A stretch of DNA of 64,000 bases from Bombyx mori (GCF_030269925.1 NC_085116.1:6882001-6946000), one strand, 5' to 3'; counted from the first letter of the stretch, positions 40,501 to 55,500 are shown. The notes: generated from the letters alone by a model not told the origin. A program made the numbers and translations.

Positions 40501-43500
40501 TTATTTAATAGATAAAAATCCATCTGTCAATCAGATCGTTGTAGTTTGCCTAAGATAAAATAAACTATAGCGATTTGCAATTCTATTTTTAGCGGGCTAA
40601 TTAATCATCTGCTCTTACGAGATTTGAAAATGCGAATCAAATCTATGTTATTGAAACCGGCGTTCTATAAATAATACTACGACTTACGAGTATTAGTATT
40701 TTTGCTTATAGTAAACGCAGACTGTTTTTTTTTTATTTTTTTTTTATTTGGTATACTTTGAGTTTATATAAATTTACATTAACGTGGTCTTAATCGAGCC
40801 GTTGGGTCAATGGTCGACTGCGACATGGAAGGGTCAATGTAAATCTTAAAACTAATGAGGGGTTCACATTGGGGATACACAATAAAGATATTATAATATA
40901 TATTTTTTTTACGGCTTACATGGGTGGACCAACTCACAGCCCACCTCGTGTTAAGTGGTTACTGGAGCCCATAGACATTTACAACGTAAATGCGCCACCC
41001 ACTTTGAGATATAAGTTCTAAGGTCTCAGTATAGTTACAACGGCTGCCCCACCCTTCAAACCGAAACGCATTACTGCTTCACGGCAGAAATAGGCAGGGT
41101 GGTGGTACCTACCCGCAGGGACTCACAAGAGGTCCTACCACCAGTAATTACGCAATTTATAATTTTACGGGGTTGGTTTTTATTACACGATATTATTCCT
41201 TCACCGTGGAAGTCAATCGTGAACATTTGTTGAGTACGTATTTCATTACAAAAATTGGTAGCTGCCTGAGATTTAAACATCGGTGCATCGCTCAACACGA
41301 ATGCTCCGGACGTCTTATCTTTTAGGCCACTACGACTGGTATTAACATTTAACAAAACAAAAAATCTTTCTTCTAGTAAGCACTGTGGACTACTGTACCA
41401 CGGGATCGAGTCTCGACTGGATTCTCAGCAGTATCTTTATCGAAAACATACATATGGCATGCGGAGACTACATTATTACTTCTAAGAGATTTTCGTTGTT
41501 ACAAAATATTACTGTGAACCCACGCTGTATTGTACGTACAAAATGTTTACAGTGGAAGTTCGGGTTTTTAGATAGTTGGAACACCAAATTAAGATAAGGG
41601 AGTAAGTAGTTTTTGTAACTCAATGTGACGTGTTGTAGAGCCGTATAAGCCATTTTAACTCTCTGGTATAAGCAAACAAACTTTATAAGCCTCTAGTTAC
41701 ATTATTAGTATCATCCGATTAAGTAACATGTTTAATTTATAAAAAATTAAAACAAACTAGTTTGATAGTTGTGTTACAGTATATTACAAATAATTATTTA
41801 ATTATTTTTTATTAATTATTTTACATTAATTATTTTACATTAATTATTTTTTAACATTAATTAATATTTATTATGAGCTCTACATACCATTTTCGTAACA
41901 ATTAGTATGGCGCATGAGTATTAAAAATTACGTAGTATTAGTTGTTAATGAAAAGTTTTTCGTCGAAAGTAATTTATATAATATGTATCTGAATTATTGC
42001 AATGACGAATTCCCTGCGTAACAATAAGTACATAATGAACAGGGTGTAAAAATATATTTTGGATAAATATGTACTTAAACTACGCAAATTGGTTTAAATT
42101 TTACTTTGTTTTCATTTGTTAGCTTCAAATTAATATAACAATAATTATTAGTCGAATGCTATTGAAAATTTTCCCAAGAAATATGACTTCAATTTAAATA
42201 GTGTTGAGAACACAAATTTTTTTTTTCATTAACGCTTTTTTTATTGTTCACAGCCTATCTGGTGTTAGGTGTTTTTTTTCAACTTCACTTTAGCGTGTAG
42301 GTGAGCTCCCGGGGCTCAAACCGGAGTGTTGCTAACACTGACCCTAGCACGACCAGTGCTCCGCAGAATTTACCACCGGATCGGAAACGCGACCCACTGA
42401 GAAGATGTGGCGAGAAACTCAGTGGGCTGTATCTATGGGTTAATTTAGTCGTCGAGCCCTTCGTCGCAAGCGACGGGCTCGGTGAGGACAGTGACCGGTG
42501 CTTGAGGTGTTAGGTGTTTAGCCCGTAGACTTCAAAAACATCAATGCCGTCTCCCGCCTTGAACCATAAGTTGTAAGTATCAGTTTTATACTACAACGAC
42601 CGTAAACCGAAACGAATTACTGCTTTGCGGCAGAAATAGGCAGTGTGTTGGTACATACCCGTGCAGGCTCACAAGAGGCCCCATTACCAGTAAAAAAACA
42701 TATTTCGTGTCTCATATGTGTTAGTTAAATTTATTTAGTCACAATGTTAATAAAGGTGGCCTTATCAAGCGATACCAGCTTAAGCACACATGTAATTTAT
42801 ATTTTATACGTAGACACTCAGGAATGTGTTACTGATTAGTATTACAAGGTCGATAGAAATCATTTTATTCTTCTTACGGACTTAAATATAATAAATAATG
42901 ACGCTTCCATAATGTATTAACAATTAGAACAATAATTAAAATAGTTCAATGACCCGTTTGCGTGAATCGCAAAGCAGTTATACCTTTAATCGACAAAGTA
43001 ATTGCACCTTATGAGTGAGTGTTGATTTAATGAAGTGCTTTCCAACACTTTCAGATCACAAAAGAGATTTGTGAAAGTTATGTTGGCAACAACATTCATT
43101 TTGAAGCGAAATTTGATGCTAGGGAAACCCACGACAATATTCGTGCATTTAAGGTAACCTTAAGTAGGTATTTCCTAAATAGGCAGTGTGTTGGTACATA
43201 CCCGTGCAGGCTCACAAGAGGCCCCATTACCAGTAAAAAAACATATTTCGTGTCTCATATGTGTTAGTTAAATTTATTTAGTCACAATGTTAATAAAGGT
43301 GGCCTTATCAAGCGATACCAGCTTAAGCACACATGTAATTTATATTTTATACGTAGACACTCAGGAATGTGTTACTGATTAGTATTACAAGGTCGATAGA
43401 AATCATTTTATTCTTCTTACGGACTTAAATATAATAAATAATGACGCTTCCATAATGTATTAACAATTAGAACAATAATTAAAATAGTTCAATGACCCGT

Positions 43501-46500
43501 TTGCGTGAATCGCAAAGCAGTTATACCTTTAATCGACAAAGTAATTGCACCTTATGAGTGAGTGTTGATTTAATGAAGTGCTTTCCAACACTTTCAGATC
43601 ACAAAAGAGATTTGTGAAAGTTATGTTGGCAACAACATTCATTTTGAAGCGAAATTTGATGCTAGGGAAACCCACGACAATATTCGTGCATTTAAGGTAA
43701 CCTTAAGTAGGTATTTCCTAAACTATATTTTATTATACAAAAAACGGGTCCCTTTATATTACTTTGACTACAATAACAATGCAGACTCACAGATAGAAGG
43801 TTCTATGTCCAAACTTTTTAATCAAACGTAAGTTGAATGAATCTGAAATTTAGATTACTTAAGCGTTTATCTAGAAAAAATTATACGAAACCTAAAAAGA
43901 TAAATTATTACCCAATTCAGCTTGTTTTAATCAACATTAATTTTAAATTTCACGGCATAATAATTTGTGTATGATAAACAAATCTCAATGGTTTTTTTGA
44001 AGACTCTTAAAACGCTCAGTACTGGAAATGAATTTATGTATCTATCTACGAGTCTATTGATCTCACCGTTTCAGCGCCCTGGGGCATAATGCTCCTCTGT
44101 AGCTTCTGCACAGGATAAGTCTGTCTCCATCCGAACAGCCTCACCAGCTTGTCAGCCACATCTTCACATCGCGCTGTCGATTCCTTCATTTTAATTCACT
44201 TCACCATTCACTGTTCACTTCGGTTCACTAAATTATACGCTCAAACGCCAATCAATTATTAATCTTACGACAACGTTTTCACTGTGAAAATTAATTATCC
44301 GTTCTGTCACTCCCCTAGTTTCACAATTCATTATACAAATTATGTGCCGATAACTGTTATCTAACTAGCTAAATAAGCAAACATCTCAAGACTCACAAAT
44401 GTGGGTTTAAAAACGTAATTGCGATACAGCGCGCGACGCTTTCTGCGGTCTCCACAATGCTCCGTTATCGCTGCCATCGCGTTATCTGGCTATCACCGCC
44501 CCACCATACCTAAGTAAGTACCTTCACTTCCACACAGAAACACGTCTGCTCCATCCACAATCTTATTGCACTACTAGCAAAATTGCAACAGTAAAAATAT
44601 TGACAACGAGGCAATTATTCGTTTGCTTAATTAGGCAAGTTCCAAACCAAAAGACAAAGAAGGAATATCGACGAAGAAGCACAATACTCTATTAACGCTA
44701 ATTAGAATGTACACGACACACTCTTGTCCATAAGTAAGTAGAGCGAGTAGAAAGGAAGGGTATCGTGTTTCGTTTTTTTTTCACGATTTGATTTGTCATG
44801 TAAAAAAATAAATAATTCACTACACACATAGATAATGTTAAATTACAATTTTAGATATTTTTTTGAAGATCAAAGCAGTAGAATGTTTGCTTTTACTTTC
44901 GAATATTTTAATTACACATTATAATCGCATAATGCTTCTCATGTGAGCCGAATGTGTGCATTGTTTTAAGAATGCACGAAATATACGTTATAATTTCTGA
45001 AACCCTAAACTTAGGTTTATTTTATTAGCGCATGAATATATCACAAAACATGCAGAAATAATTACCACATTATTCATATTGCCATTAGCGCATTGCCAGC
45101 AAATCGTTGGCTTGCCGCTTCGCTTGTAGTCACGCACGTAATGTTTAGCTATGGAAATGAATATATTGTCGAAACCGATGGCCTATACTCTATCCACATA
45201 CTGTACTTTAACCACGTACCTGCAATTAGACGGTGCTTATGGTACCTTGAAACTAATCGTAATAAACATGTATCTTCTGTCGATGGAACACACGCACGAA
45301 CAATTATTAATTACACGCGATTTGAGGCACCTAGCTATCCGTAAGTGAGGGTAATGAATCTCATTCAAATAAAAGGTTTTTGGAATATTCTTACGCAATA
45401 TTTAAATGAGCAGGAGCAATGGATTTTACTAGAGAATTATAAAGATGAAATTTTAAAACGTAGGTCAGTAACATAAATATTACAAGTTGAACAAATATAA
45501 AATTCAAGAACCAAAAAAGCAGAGACGCTTTTACCAGTATATATCAGATCTGGATATCTAGAACTATTATAACATCAAGAAAAATCTACAAAACCACGAC
45601 AATAATTACATGCACTGATAAGAGAGCTCCAAGTGAGTAATAGGTGCAACAAATAAACATATTCAGCATTACATAAAAATTAAATTTTAAGGATCCAATT
45701 CGGAATATATGGTACTTTTCATCCAAACAGTATTTCAATTTAAGCCCAATTATTTGTGAGTCTTGACGATCCGAAGCCGTTAATGGCTTATTAGTTCCAT
45801 GAATAGGTAAGTAAGGAAGACACATTACAGGAATGAAAACTTTGCGGAAAACTTAACAAGGGCAACGTCATTCCACTATCCACTGTCATCTAAAACTTTA
45901 CCACGAAATCCGGCGGTGCAGGTTTTGTGCAAATACAAAATACCTAACTAACATTGGTATGCAATTTCACTGATCACAACGACTTATCACAAGCAGCTGT
46001 TTAGGTAACACTGAACGCATTTACGGAAAACGAAAACGTAAAATATGATCTTCGACACCGCCATATTATTCGACACTAATAATGACACTAAATCATGGTA
46101 CCAAATATCTTATTATATTTAAATCGATGTAAACAAACTGGAGGCTGCGCGGCAAGCAACTGGTTTAGTTTTCTGCGCGTGCGCCGGTCGGCTGTCGCCT
46201 CGCGTTATTCGAAGTGGGGAGGGAGGACACAGGTCACGTCTCCCCCCGGCCTCTGCGAGGTAGACGGGCCATTGAGAGGTGCTCGCACTCGTGTAAACAA
46301 TCGTTCCACCTGTGCAACCACGAACATGAATTGTTGAAATTTTATAATCAAATGCAATGCGTTCGATAGTGTGCACGATAATCAATATGCACTAGGGCAT
46401 TAAGCATTACTAGGTATTACGTATTTACTAGGGTGTTCTGAGAAGTGGAATAGGCTAATATCGCTATCCTGTTTTTAAGGGTAGATAGGTAGGTGGGCAC

Positions 46501-49500
46501 TTTTGCAACGATAATGAACTTTGGGAATCGCTAGCACCAGGAATACTGTGAGTGCGTCTGCTTACTGGTGGTAGGACCTCTTGTGCGTCCGCACGGGTAG
46601 GTACCATCACCCTGCCTATTTCTGCCGTGAAGCAGTAATGCGTTTCGGTTTTAAGGGTGGGGCAACCGTTGTAACTATACTTGAGACTTTAGAACTTATA
46701 TCTCAAGGTGAGTGGCGCATTTACTTTGTAGATGTCTATGGGCTCCAGTAACCACTTAACGCCAGGCGGGCTGTGAGCTCGTCCACCAACCTAAGCAATA
46801 AAAATAAAAAAAATCGAAATGAAGCATCCGAACTTTAATTAAATTCAGAGGTTAATCATTACTAAGTCTAGTCAGAGCCTGTCGCGTTTCAGTTGGAACT
46901 GGCATTAACAACTTCCTCGAGGGTGGGTGATGTGAGCCAGGAAAGGGTCAGTGGCGCGGAGAAATCAACGGAGCGGTAAGACTAGCGCGGATGCATTAAC
47001 CGGAACGGCTACGTGGGGTGTCCACCGTCCAACCACCTTACAATAAATGACGTAAATTTAGTTCCATAATATCTTCGGTCTTATTCTTCGGGCGATTTCA
47101 TATTGAAATTACATATTATAATAGAATTCAAATGCACAATTGGACTGTCCCAAAAATCGAGTTATTATCGAAAAAAAATATAACATCAATGACATCAGAG
47201 AAGATTTTTTATACCTCTAACCATTTCTTATACCTAAGAATTGTGGACCAACATTTTTTTTTTATTGCATAGATGGGTGACGAGCTCACAGCCCACCTGG
47301 TGTTAAGTGGTTACTGGAGCCCATAGACATCTATAACAATTACGTTGCGCCACCCACTGAGATATAAGTTCTAAGGTCTCAAGTGTAGTTAAAACGGTTG
47401 CCCCACCCTTCAAACCGAAACGCATTACTGCTTCACGGTAGAAATAGGCAGGATGGTGGTACCTACCCGCGCGGACTCACAAGAGGTCCTACCATCAGTA
47501 AATATGGTACAACATGGCTGTAAATGATCACTGTCGCTCATGGACTTAAGCAATGCCAGGAACACAGTTTACCGCTGATCGTCCTAAAATTATCTTTATA
47601 GGATAAGTCATAGTCAAGGTCCGCAGGAAACAACGAGCAGGCGAGTTCATTCTAGCCGGAAATTCGATAAACCTGTTTCGTAAAAGACAAATGTATGTCG
47701 AACTGGCGACCTCCACTTTCTTGAGCTAGTTCTTTTACTTTCCCGTCATTCGTATAGTCACCCTGTTTTATATCAGACTAGCTGACCAAAATTAGCCAAA
47801 TCGGTTCAGGCGTGCTCGAGTTTTAGCGAGACTAACGAACAGCAATTCATTTTTATATATATAGATAGATGTGATCCAACTTTAAGCCCTGTCTTCAGCT
47901 TTGGTTGTAACGCACTGTGAACCCGCACCTTTGGCTGCCGTAATCCTCCTTTGGCTCCGATTTCAAAGCAATCTGTAGGGCGCAAAAGCTTGTACCAACC
48001 GAGAATCGACTTGATGTTGTTATGGGCGGCTTCATTCAGGTTAAATTGTTTATAGGCTCCGAATACCATTTCGAATATAGAAGCGCATTCACATTCATTC
48101 TATTCGTATATTTTAACGTTAAACTTCAATGATTAAAAACATTAAAACATAATGAAAAACTATGAAATTTGGATGGAAACTATGGATTCCTTTAATATTA
48201 TTACTTTTGAATACGCTTTAATTAGCATCATACGTATGTACATAAGTACGTAACGGAATCTTTGAGCATGATTTTGACCACCTTCAAAAGTCTGATTAAC
48301 TCGAAATTTGGCATACTTATTAAGGACCGATGACAATTCAATATTTTAAACAGTTTGATCCATTATCCTTACTAGGATTATAAGGATTAGCGATTGTTTG
48401 TTTTCCTGAGACCCGGAGTGTCTGCATCAATAGTTATGAAGATTTTATGAACAGATATGAATTTAAAAAAGGGTTATTTTGATAATATCCTGAAAAGCAC
48501 CCCACGCTTTTTTTACAATAAAATCATTTTTAATTCAAATTTATTAAAGATTTATTTCTATTTTTTAATTACATTTTCTAGAAAAGCGTATTTATTTAGT
48601 TTTCTATTAATGTGTTAAACATGCCGGTGAAATTCTATACTACTAGCGTCATCTATCTTCATTCATTAACACTTTATATAGATTGAGATATTCCGAGATT
48701 CTATTTTCATCAATTTTCAGGACAGTTTTTACCATATATAAAATATAATATTAAATAAGCTAAATATTATGAAGAAGTACCTTCATAGTTACGTCCTTAA
48801 TTGTCAAAGTTTCATTTTATTTTACAGAATTCCTACAATAGATGGCGCTTTCCTTTTTTTAAATTCTTTCTTGTTAATTGTTGCTACGGTATTTGATAAC
48901 AATTTTTTGTTAGATACTGAGTTATATGCTAAGATAGTTTTAGTTAGATTGCTTTGAAAATATCAGCTACTTAAACTATGGTCGAATACTTAACTGTGCT
49001 TAATCAATTTCAAATTCATTTTATTCGTATCTTTCAATATTTAATTGCGAATTCAGACTGTTTCCAAAAAACGTTGAAACACACTAATATACGTCGGTAA
49101 ATATTGCCTATCGTTAACTTTTAAATTGTATACTCCAAAAACGACTCGGGGTCGACATTACATACATGTCTAACATTATAATAATTTTTATGGTCGGCTT
49201 ATTTCGACACATTCGATATGGACTAATTTGATGCATAATTAACAACTACTACTTGACCTCTGCAACCCGTTTGGAGAACAGATTTCGCCACCGTAATATC
49301 TAATTGATTTTTTTATACGATGTACCTATATACGTACGCATACGTATCATCTCTAATTTTAGGCATTAGATACAAAATAATATGAATAAACTTATTTAAA
49401 AACGTATGAAACCCTGTCTCACAGAGTTTTTGTTCCCATCGTCATAATTTCTATCCTGAAACCTTTCAAATACTTCAACTTAAGTAGGTTTCGTTGGGCA

Positions 49501-52500
49501 GTACGTATATGTAACATAGCAGGTTACAATTCTATAAACCTTGTATGGGATTACTTACAAAGTGTGCTATTAGTTGACAAGTTAACTATCGGTATTCGTA
49601 AATTAAAGGCGTTTAGATAAAACGCCTCGAGTCGAACTAAAACTGGATTGTAATGTGTAACAAAGTTGATTGACCTAGAAATTCATTTTGATGTCAGAGC
49701 TGTTGGTTAGTGTTGAATTAAGGTACTTAATAAATTAAGAAAATTTGTATATATAAACCTTTTACAAGAACAAAATAAGCGTTCCTTCCTTAAATAATCA
49801 AGTTATGTTTTTTTTTACTAACATACCTATTGACATAGTGGCCTAGTTAATTAAACACGCGACTTTAGTATTATACTTAGTTGTATTTTGTATACTCTCC
49901 GGGTTTTTTTTTTAATTTTTACTACTATTCTACATTCTACACATTTATACATTAACTTGTCGTAGATTTCCCAAGTCGCGTGCTAATTTTAAAATCACTG
50001 TAGTTCGTACGAAACGCATTTAACAAATTTGAAAATGCAATAAACACTAAATCACTCAACATCCACTTTTTGTAGGAGAAAAGAGGTACCGATAAATTAC
50101 CCGCACGTGAACAAAGATTTTCCACGGTCCTATTTCCAGAAGTTTCTAATGAAAGCGATTTCCCATTTGTTGCTCTCCGGAACGATGGTGGCAATTACAA
50201 ACACCATAATCATCAGATATACACAATATGTAAACATATCTCTGAGTTACTGTCATGCAAAAATCAAAAATTGCTGCTTTTCACGCCCTTCTTGAGTCCA
50301 ATAATGTTATGATTACATTTGAATGCTTTGATTAAGTACTGTTTCTTAATAAATATATTTTCGGAGCGATTTATGACAGAACTATTAACCGATTCGTTGA
50401 ATCCGAATATAACTCTAAATTCAGTAAATTATCAGTGTTTTAAACTCCCGCAAATCAACCATGATTCGGCTCTTACATTTGCAAGGTTAACGACCGCCTC
50501 CGTCTGCTGAATTGGACCCTTACGTGTTGAATTGGACACGTTGGAAGTTCACCTTGACGTTTCTAACAAATGTCCTCCAAATCAGATGTTCCGTTCACGA
50601 GCTAGGCAATAGGATTCAATCGCAATTTGCATACAAACTGTTATACGTTGTTATTAAAAGTAAGCAGTTGTTATTTTTCACTACTAGCTAAAATTCTATG
50701 TAACATAAACTGTCAGTTCTTTGAGCCATAAAAGTTGGTGTATTAATACTTTTTTTTTTAATAGGTAATAAAAGAATTGTTTCCTTACTGAATGTACACG
50801 TACCGCCACAAATAGAGAGAGATGGAGAAGTATCTCAAAAGCCGCAACCCAGTAATAAGACATACGTAACCACGACTATTCCGCCAGGAGTGTATGACTG
50901 AGAAGAAGAAGAAGAAAAATAATTTAACACAAATCAATTCATACAGTAGAATAAATCTTCCAATATGCTTGAAGGAGGCACAGTTCCCAAAATACTGGCT
51001 GCGCTACTTCGTTGGACAGCCAGACTCGCTCTCTGTGCAAAGTACCAGCCAGCCTTAGCTTCACGTGTAGCCTTCCTCAAGCGTTTGGAGATTTCTGATA
51101 AAAATTCTTTGCTTCAGGGCTCCAAGGACCCGTCGTCTCAATCGCGAAAGGCGATAAAGAATAAGTTGGTGTATATTAATAATTGTGTCCCACAAGAGAC
51201 CTTTAGTTGTTGCAAGTTGAGCGGAAATTGCTGTGACCGGAAATGACAATATCCATTTAGGGTAATTAAAGAAAACCATACCGATATAAACTTCGAACAT
51301 AGCTTTATGTGCTCGCCAAGTAATCGATTTATTTAAATACATTTTTACATTTTGTACTTCGTTTTCTTAATTACATATTTTCAAAAAAAAAACTTAAATT
51401 CGGTTGACAAAAGGGGAGTATTTGATTGTTTCATCTTACTTGAAGACAAAAAAAAATATCACAACTCATCAATGGTTTCCTTACTAAACAAAAACAAAAA
51501 GTCAGTTGACAAAATTGTACCGATATGTTTGTTTGCATATTTTGTCCATCGATTTTAAAAGTTTTCTTCAGGTACTGTTAATATGGTTTACTCGTTTTAC
51601 TCATTTTATATCCGAATTGAAGAAACGAATTGCATTACACCTGGACGGACCCTAATCTGTTGTGGAGTTAGTACTGGTACACAATTTAAATGTCGGTTAA
51701 CTACTTACCCGTGAATATTTTATCGTACAGGATGTTCAACGAGGAGTGAAGTAGCGTGGGATCGAAAACGAGAGTTAAAATGCAGGTTATATTTTATATA
51801 GGTACCTAGACTTCTGGCATTACACTTTCGACGATAAAAAAAAAGACCAGAAAATTCTGTTCTTGTTGCTTTATAAATGAAAAGTTCTAGGCAACGTTTG
51901 AAAATATGATTCATCGGGTTCATGGCTTTAGTTGTACGTACTATTTTTAATTAAATAACCGGACAAGTTTTTTTTTTTTTTAAATGGCCACTGAAATCAA
52001 ATGAAGTGCGCCCTAGTCTGTTGAATGAACACAATTTCAAACGCAAAATGTATATAATTAAGTATCAATATTAACAACGTGCGACATCATTCGTAGTTGT
52101 TATATTTTGAAATTATTAGATTTTACATAAAGATTAAAAATTTCAATCATAAAATACACAATATGTATTGAAAATGAAATGTATTTATTTTTAAACGACC
52201 CTTTTTTGTTTTGAGAAAGGATCATTATCCCAATTTTAATTTTAGGCCTTGCTCGTAATGAGTTTATCGGTACTTACGAGCTTAGACAATATTTTTCGAA
52301 TGTCTTATCTTTATAGGATAAACAAACTGTACCAAAAAACGGAGCTGATAACATTAAAGATATGCGGTCGAAGCCTTAATTGAATTTTATAAAGATTGTC
52401 CCAAATTTGGCAGCGGACTCCATGTCTGTTTCACGGCAGAGCTAGACAGGATGGTGGTACAGAGCTTTTTTTTAGGAACGTAGTATAAAGACTTTTTGCT

Positions 52501-55500
52501 TTACAGCAATAGAAAATGTCATTACGAATAACCGTTATTTCAATGTTTCCAAGCTACTTGTACTTTTAAAATTCAATCACAGTCTGTTTTAGTCCTTTGT
52601 TTGGTATTAACAGTCAAGTGGAGACAATAGGCGAGAATCACAGTCTGAATTATTACTGGTGGCCCGGAGGCCTTTCCGGATTCACCAGGAGATACAGAGC
52701 TACAATATATTTTTATCACCAGTAATAGAAAATTAAAGTTCACATCGTTACATTTATTTATTTAGAAGCAGAATATAACTACATTATCTTTTTCCTTCAG
52801 TGAATAATTATTTATCGAAGTTATATCAAGTACATTTCGTAACAGACTGCAGGTCGTTGATGGCTGATGGTCGCTTCAATCTACGTCTTATTCGAACGCT
52901 CGAGGTAGGCTTCAACAATACAGACGCACAATATACGTCAGACCTTGAGAATTCTATCGCCTCTTTGAAATAGAGCTCATAGGTGCATCTTGTCAACGCG
53001 TTTACACAAACTTGAATTGTTTAAAAAAGAATCGGATCCTGTATTTGATAATTCCGATGACGGCTGTGATGAAGAAATAACCATTTCAGATTTAACAGAA
53101 AAGTCATCAACCCCGTTCATCACTTCTAAAAGTAACAGCAAAATTTGCATGTTGCAGCAAAAGTTGTATTTGTATTCATAGTAACATTTAGAATAAAATC
53201 GCAATTTTTACACTGCAATTACTAAAAAGAAGAAAAATAACATGAGCACGATGAAATTAAAAAATTATAATATAAATAGGTACAAAGGAAGGAAGGAAGG
53301 AAGTCGAACGAAAAATGAACAGTTAAGTTGTCACAATAACACAATACGCAGCTCGTGAAGCAGGACCCACACAATAGAGCACGCGGGTAGTGTTTCAATG
53401 TTCATAATGCTACCAGATCCTTTGTTCCTTTAACCTTTAAACACATAAAATATCGTATCAACAACTAGCAAAATGCTGACCTAAATCATAAAGCTTGAAC
53501 ACGTGGAATATTTAAAATATTGCTCCTTCGTGCTTTAATTTTAAAAATTCAAAATAATTAAATGACATAATTCGGCGTGAATTTTCAAAGAGTTAAGACG
53601 TTTTAATCATAAAGGCCACGGCGGAGTCGAGACACAAATGAACGCCCATCTTAGGTCGAAATCTCAGTTGCATCACGTCATTTCGGATCCTCCCGATCCA
53701 CTAACGGTGCTTTTAGGTACCTCAAGCACCGGTCATCGTTCTCGTCGAACCTCGACGAACCTTGCGATGAAGGGCTCGACGAGTAAATTAACCCTCAGAC
53801 ACAGCCCACTGAGTTTCTCTCCGGATCTTCTCAGTGGGTCGCGTTTCCGATCCGATGGTAGATTCTGCGAAGCACGGCTCTTGCTAGGGTTCGTGTTAGC
53901 AACGTCAAGTTTGAGCCCCGTGAGCTCACCTACTAGTTAAAGTTACGCTGATATAGCCTCTCAAGGGTCTCAGCTTAGGTAGGGAAAAAAAAAATCAGTT
54001 GCATTAGAATTACTGTCTCGCCCTTCAGACCCAACCACATAGTTATCTCTCCGTAGCCTCAGGCTTTGTTGCTTCACGGCAGTAATAAACATAACAGTAG
54101 TAACAACTTATGCGTTCCTACACCATACGAAGAGCACCTGATTTACGCACTAACCACAAGTCCAGTGTGCTTAGTGCGAGTTTTTTTACGTTCTCGATAG
54201 CGTAAAAGTTAACTCCAATTTGTATGGAGTTGGAGCGTTTTGCCTACGATGGTCGCTAGGGGCGCTGTTCCAACTGCGTACAAATTTGAGTTAACTATTA
54301 CGCTATCAAAAACGTTAGAAAACTCACACTAAGCACACTGATCATAATCCTACCTAAAAACGAGGCTAACATAAAAAATGTTTGTTGTTAAAAAATTCAA
54401 ATAAATTATACAATCTAATTACGTACCACATATGTTTTTACATTTTTCATACTTGTTATTATCGACATTTGTTTTTGTAACACGTCAAACATTGAAAACA
54501 ATTACGTTCTTAAATATTTTGATTGATTCACTTGTAACAGGAAGGAAACTGACGCACTATATAATATGTATAATATAGGTTCCTGCTCTAGCTTCCTGCA
54601 AAAGTCGTTTACACGTTACACATGTTTTCTTAGATACAAAACCATAATATAATAAATTTTTAAATTAAAATTATAATCAATGAACTTTCTTTATTACTTC
54701 ATATTCACTAACAATCGTACCAGTTAAAAAGGTTATAATAACCTGTATCTCATAATGGAACATGGAAAGTAGTTTCAATAGCGCCGGTCTATAAATCGTG
54801 ATGGCGTGGCAGGTAACATTCCACAGGAGGCGACTGGCCCTGCCACGCATCGGATATAATTACATACACATAAAAACAGTCTCTTTCTGTGGACGACAGA
54901 CAGGGTACATCCGTTCGATCGTTGAGCGTTTCCATTAGACAGAGATATTTAAATAGGTTTTGTTAAAATATAACTATTTTATTGCACTGCTTTCGCTTTA
55001 GTTCTCATCAAATGTTCCGCGAATCCACTCGGCTAATATTTTTCATAAAAATGGTAACTGAAATGAGAGCTTATGATTTATGACAATATTGATTGTTCTT
55101 TGTTGTGAAAACGTGTATAAACGAGTATATTGTTATTAAACCGGCGACTCTCGTTACAATAAGGAAGCAATACGCCGGTTTTATGTTATATAATTAAATT
55201 ACTTACTCTATTTTGAATCTATTTTGTGATAATGTTTACAAGGAAGTACATATAAATAAATTTCAAAATGGCACCCACATAAAATGCCACAGAACGAGCT
55301 TGACATATTATATTTATGTTTGAAATCTATACATAGCGCTGTGTAGAATGAAAATGTATGTAAAAGTTATTAAACTGCTGATATAGTTCAAGATTTTGAA
55401 AAATACCCACAACTATATATTATGTACATTAACGACAAATTGGCAATGGTTGTTCGTGGACATAAGTACCACAAGCCGAGTGTGGCAAAAAGTCGTATTA

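Larger units (their letters stand above)
34151..44066 (-). other. baz intron 1, proximal part
   Basis: AT-rich, with SINE copies at 34615-35025, 35386-35614, 40902-41338 and 42233-42693, an AT-rich tandem tract at 35640-35790 and the 543-bp duplication. CpG-richer patches at about 37030-37160 and 38820-38900 could be enhancers or minor promoters. The 145-codon frame at 37299-37736 has no recognisable homology. Confidence 0.5.

Noticed and set aside
42301..42513. 70-codon frame starting MSSRGSNRSV
   Set aside because: Entirely within the reversed Bm1 SINE.
46095..46385. Overlapping 80-88 codon frames on both strands
   Set aside because: Come from a GC-rich patch that lacks stops by composition; no recognisable protein. 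Kept only as a possible regulatory patch.
53638..53940. 100-codon plus-strand frame
   Set aside because: Mostly within a Bm1 SINE with clear TSD.
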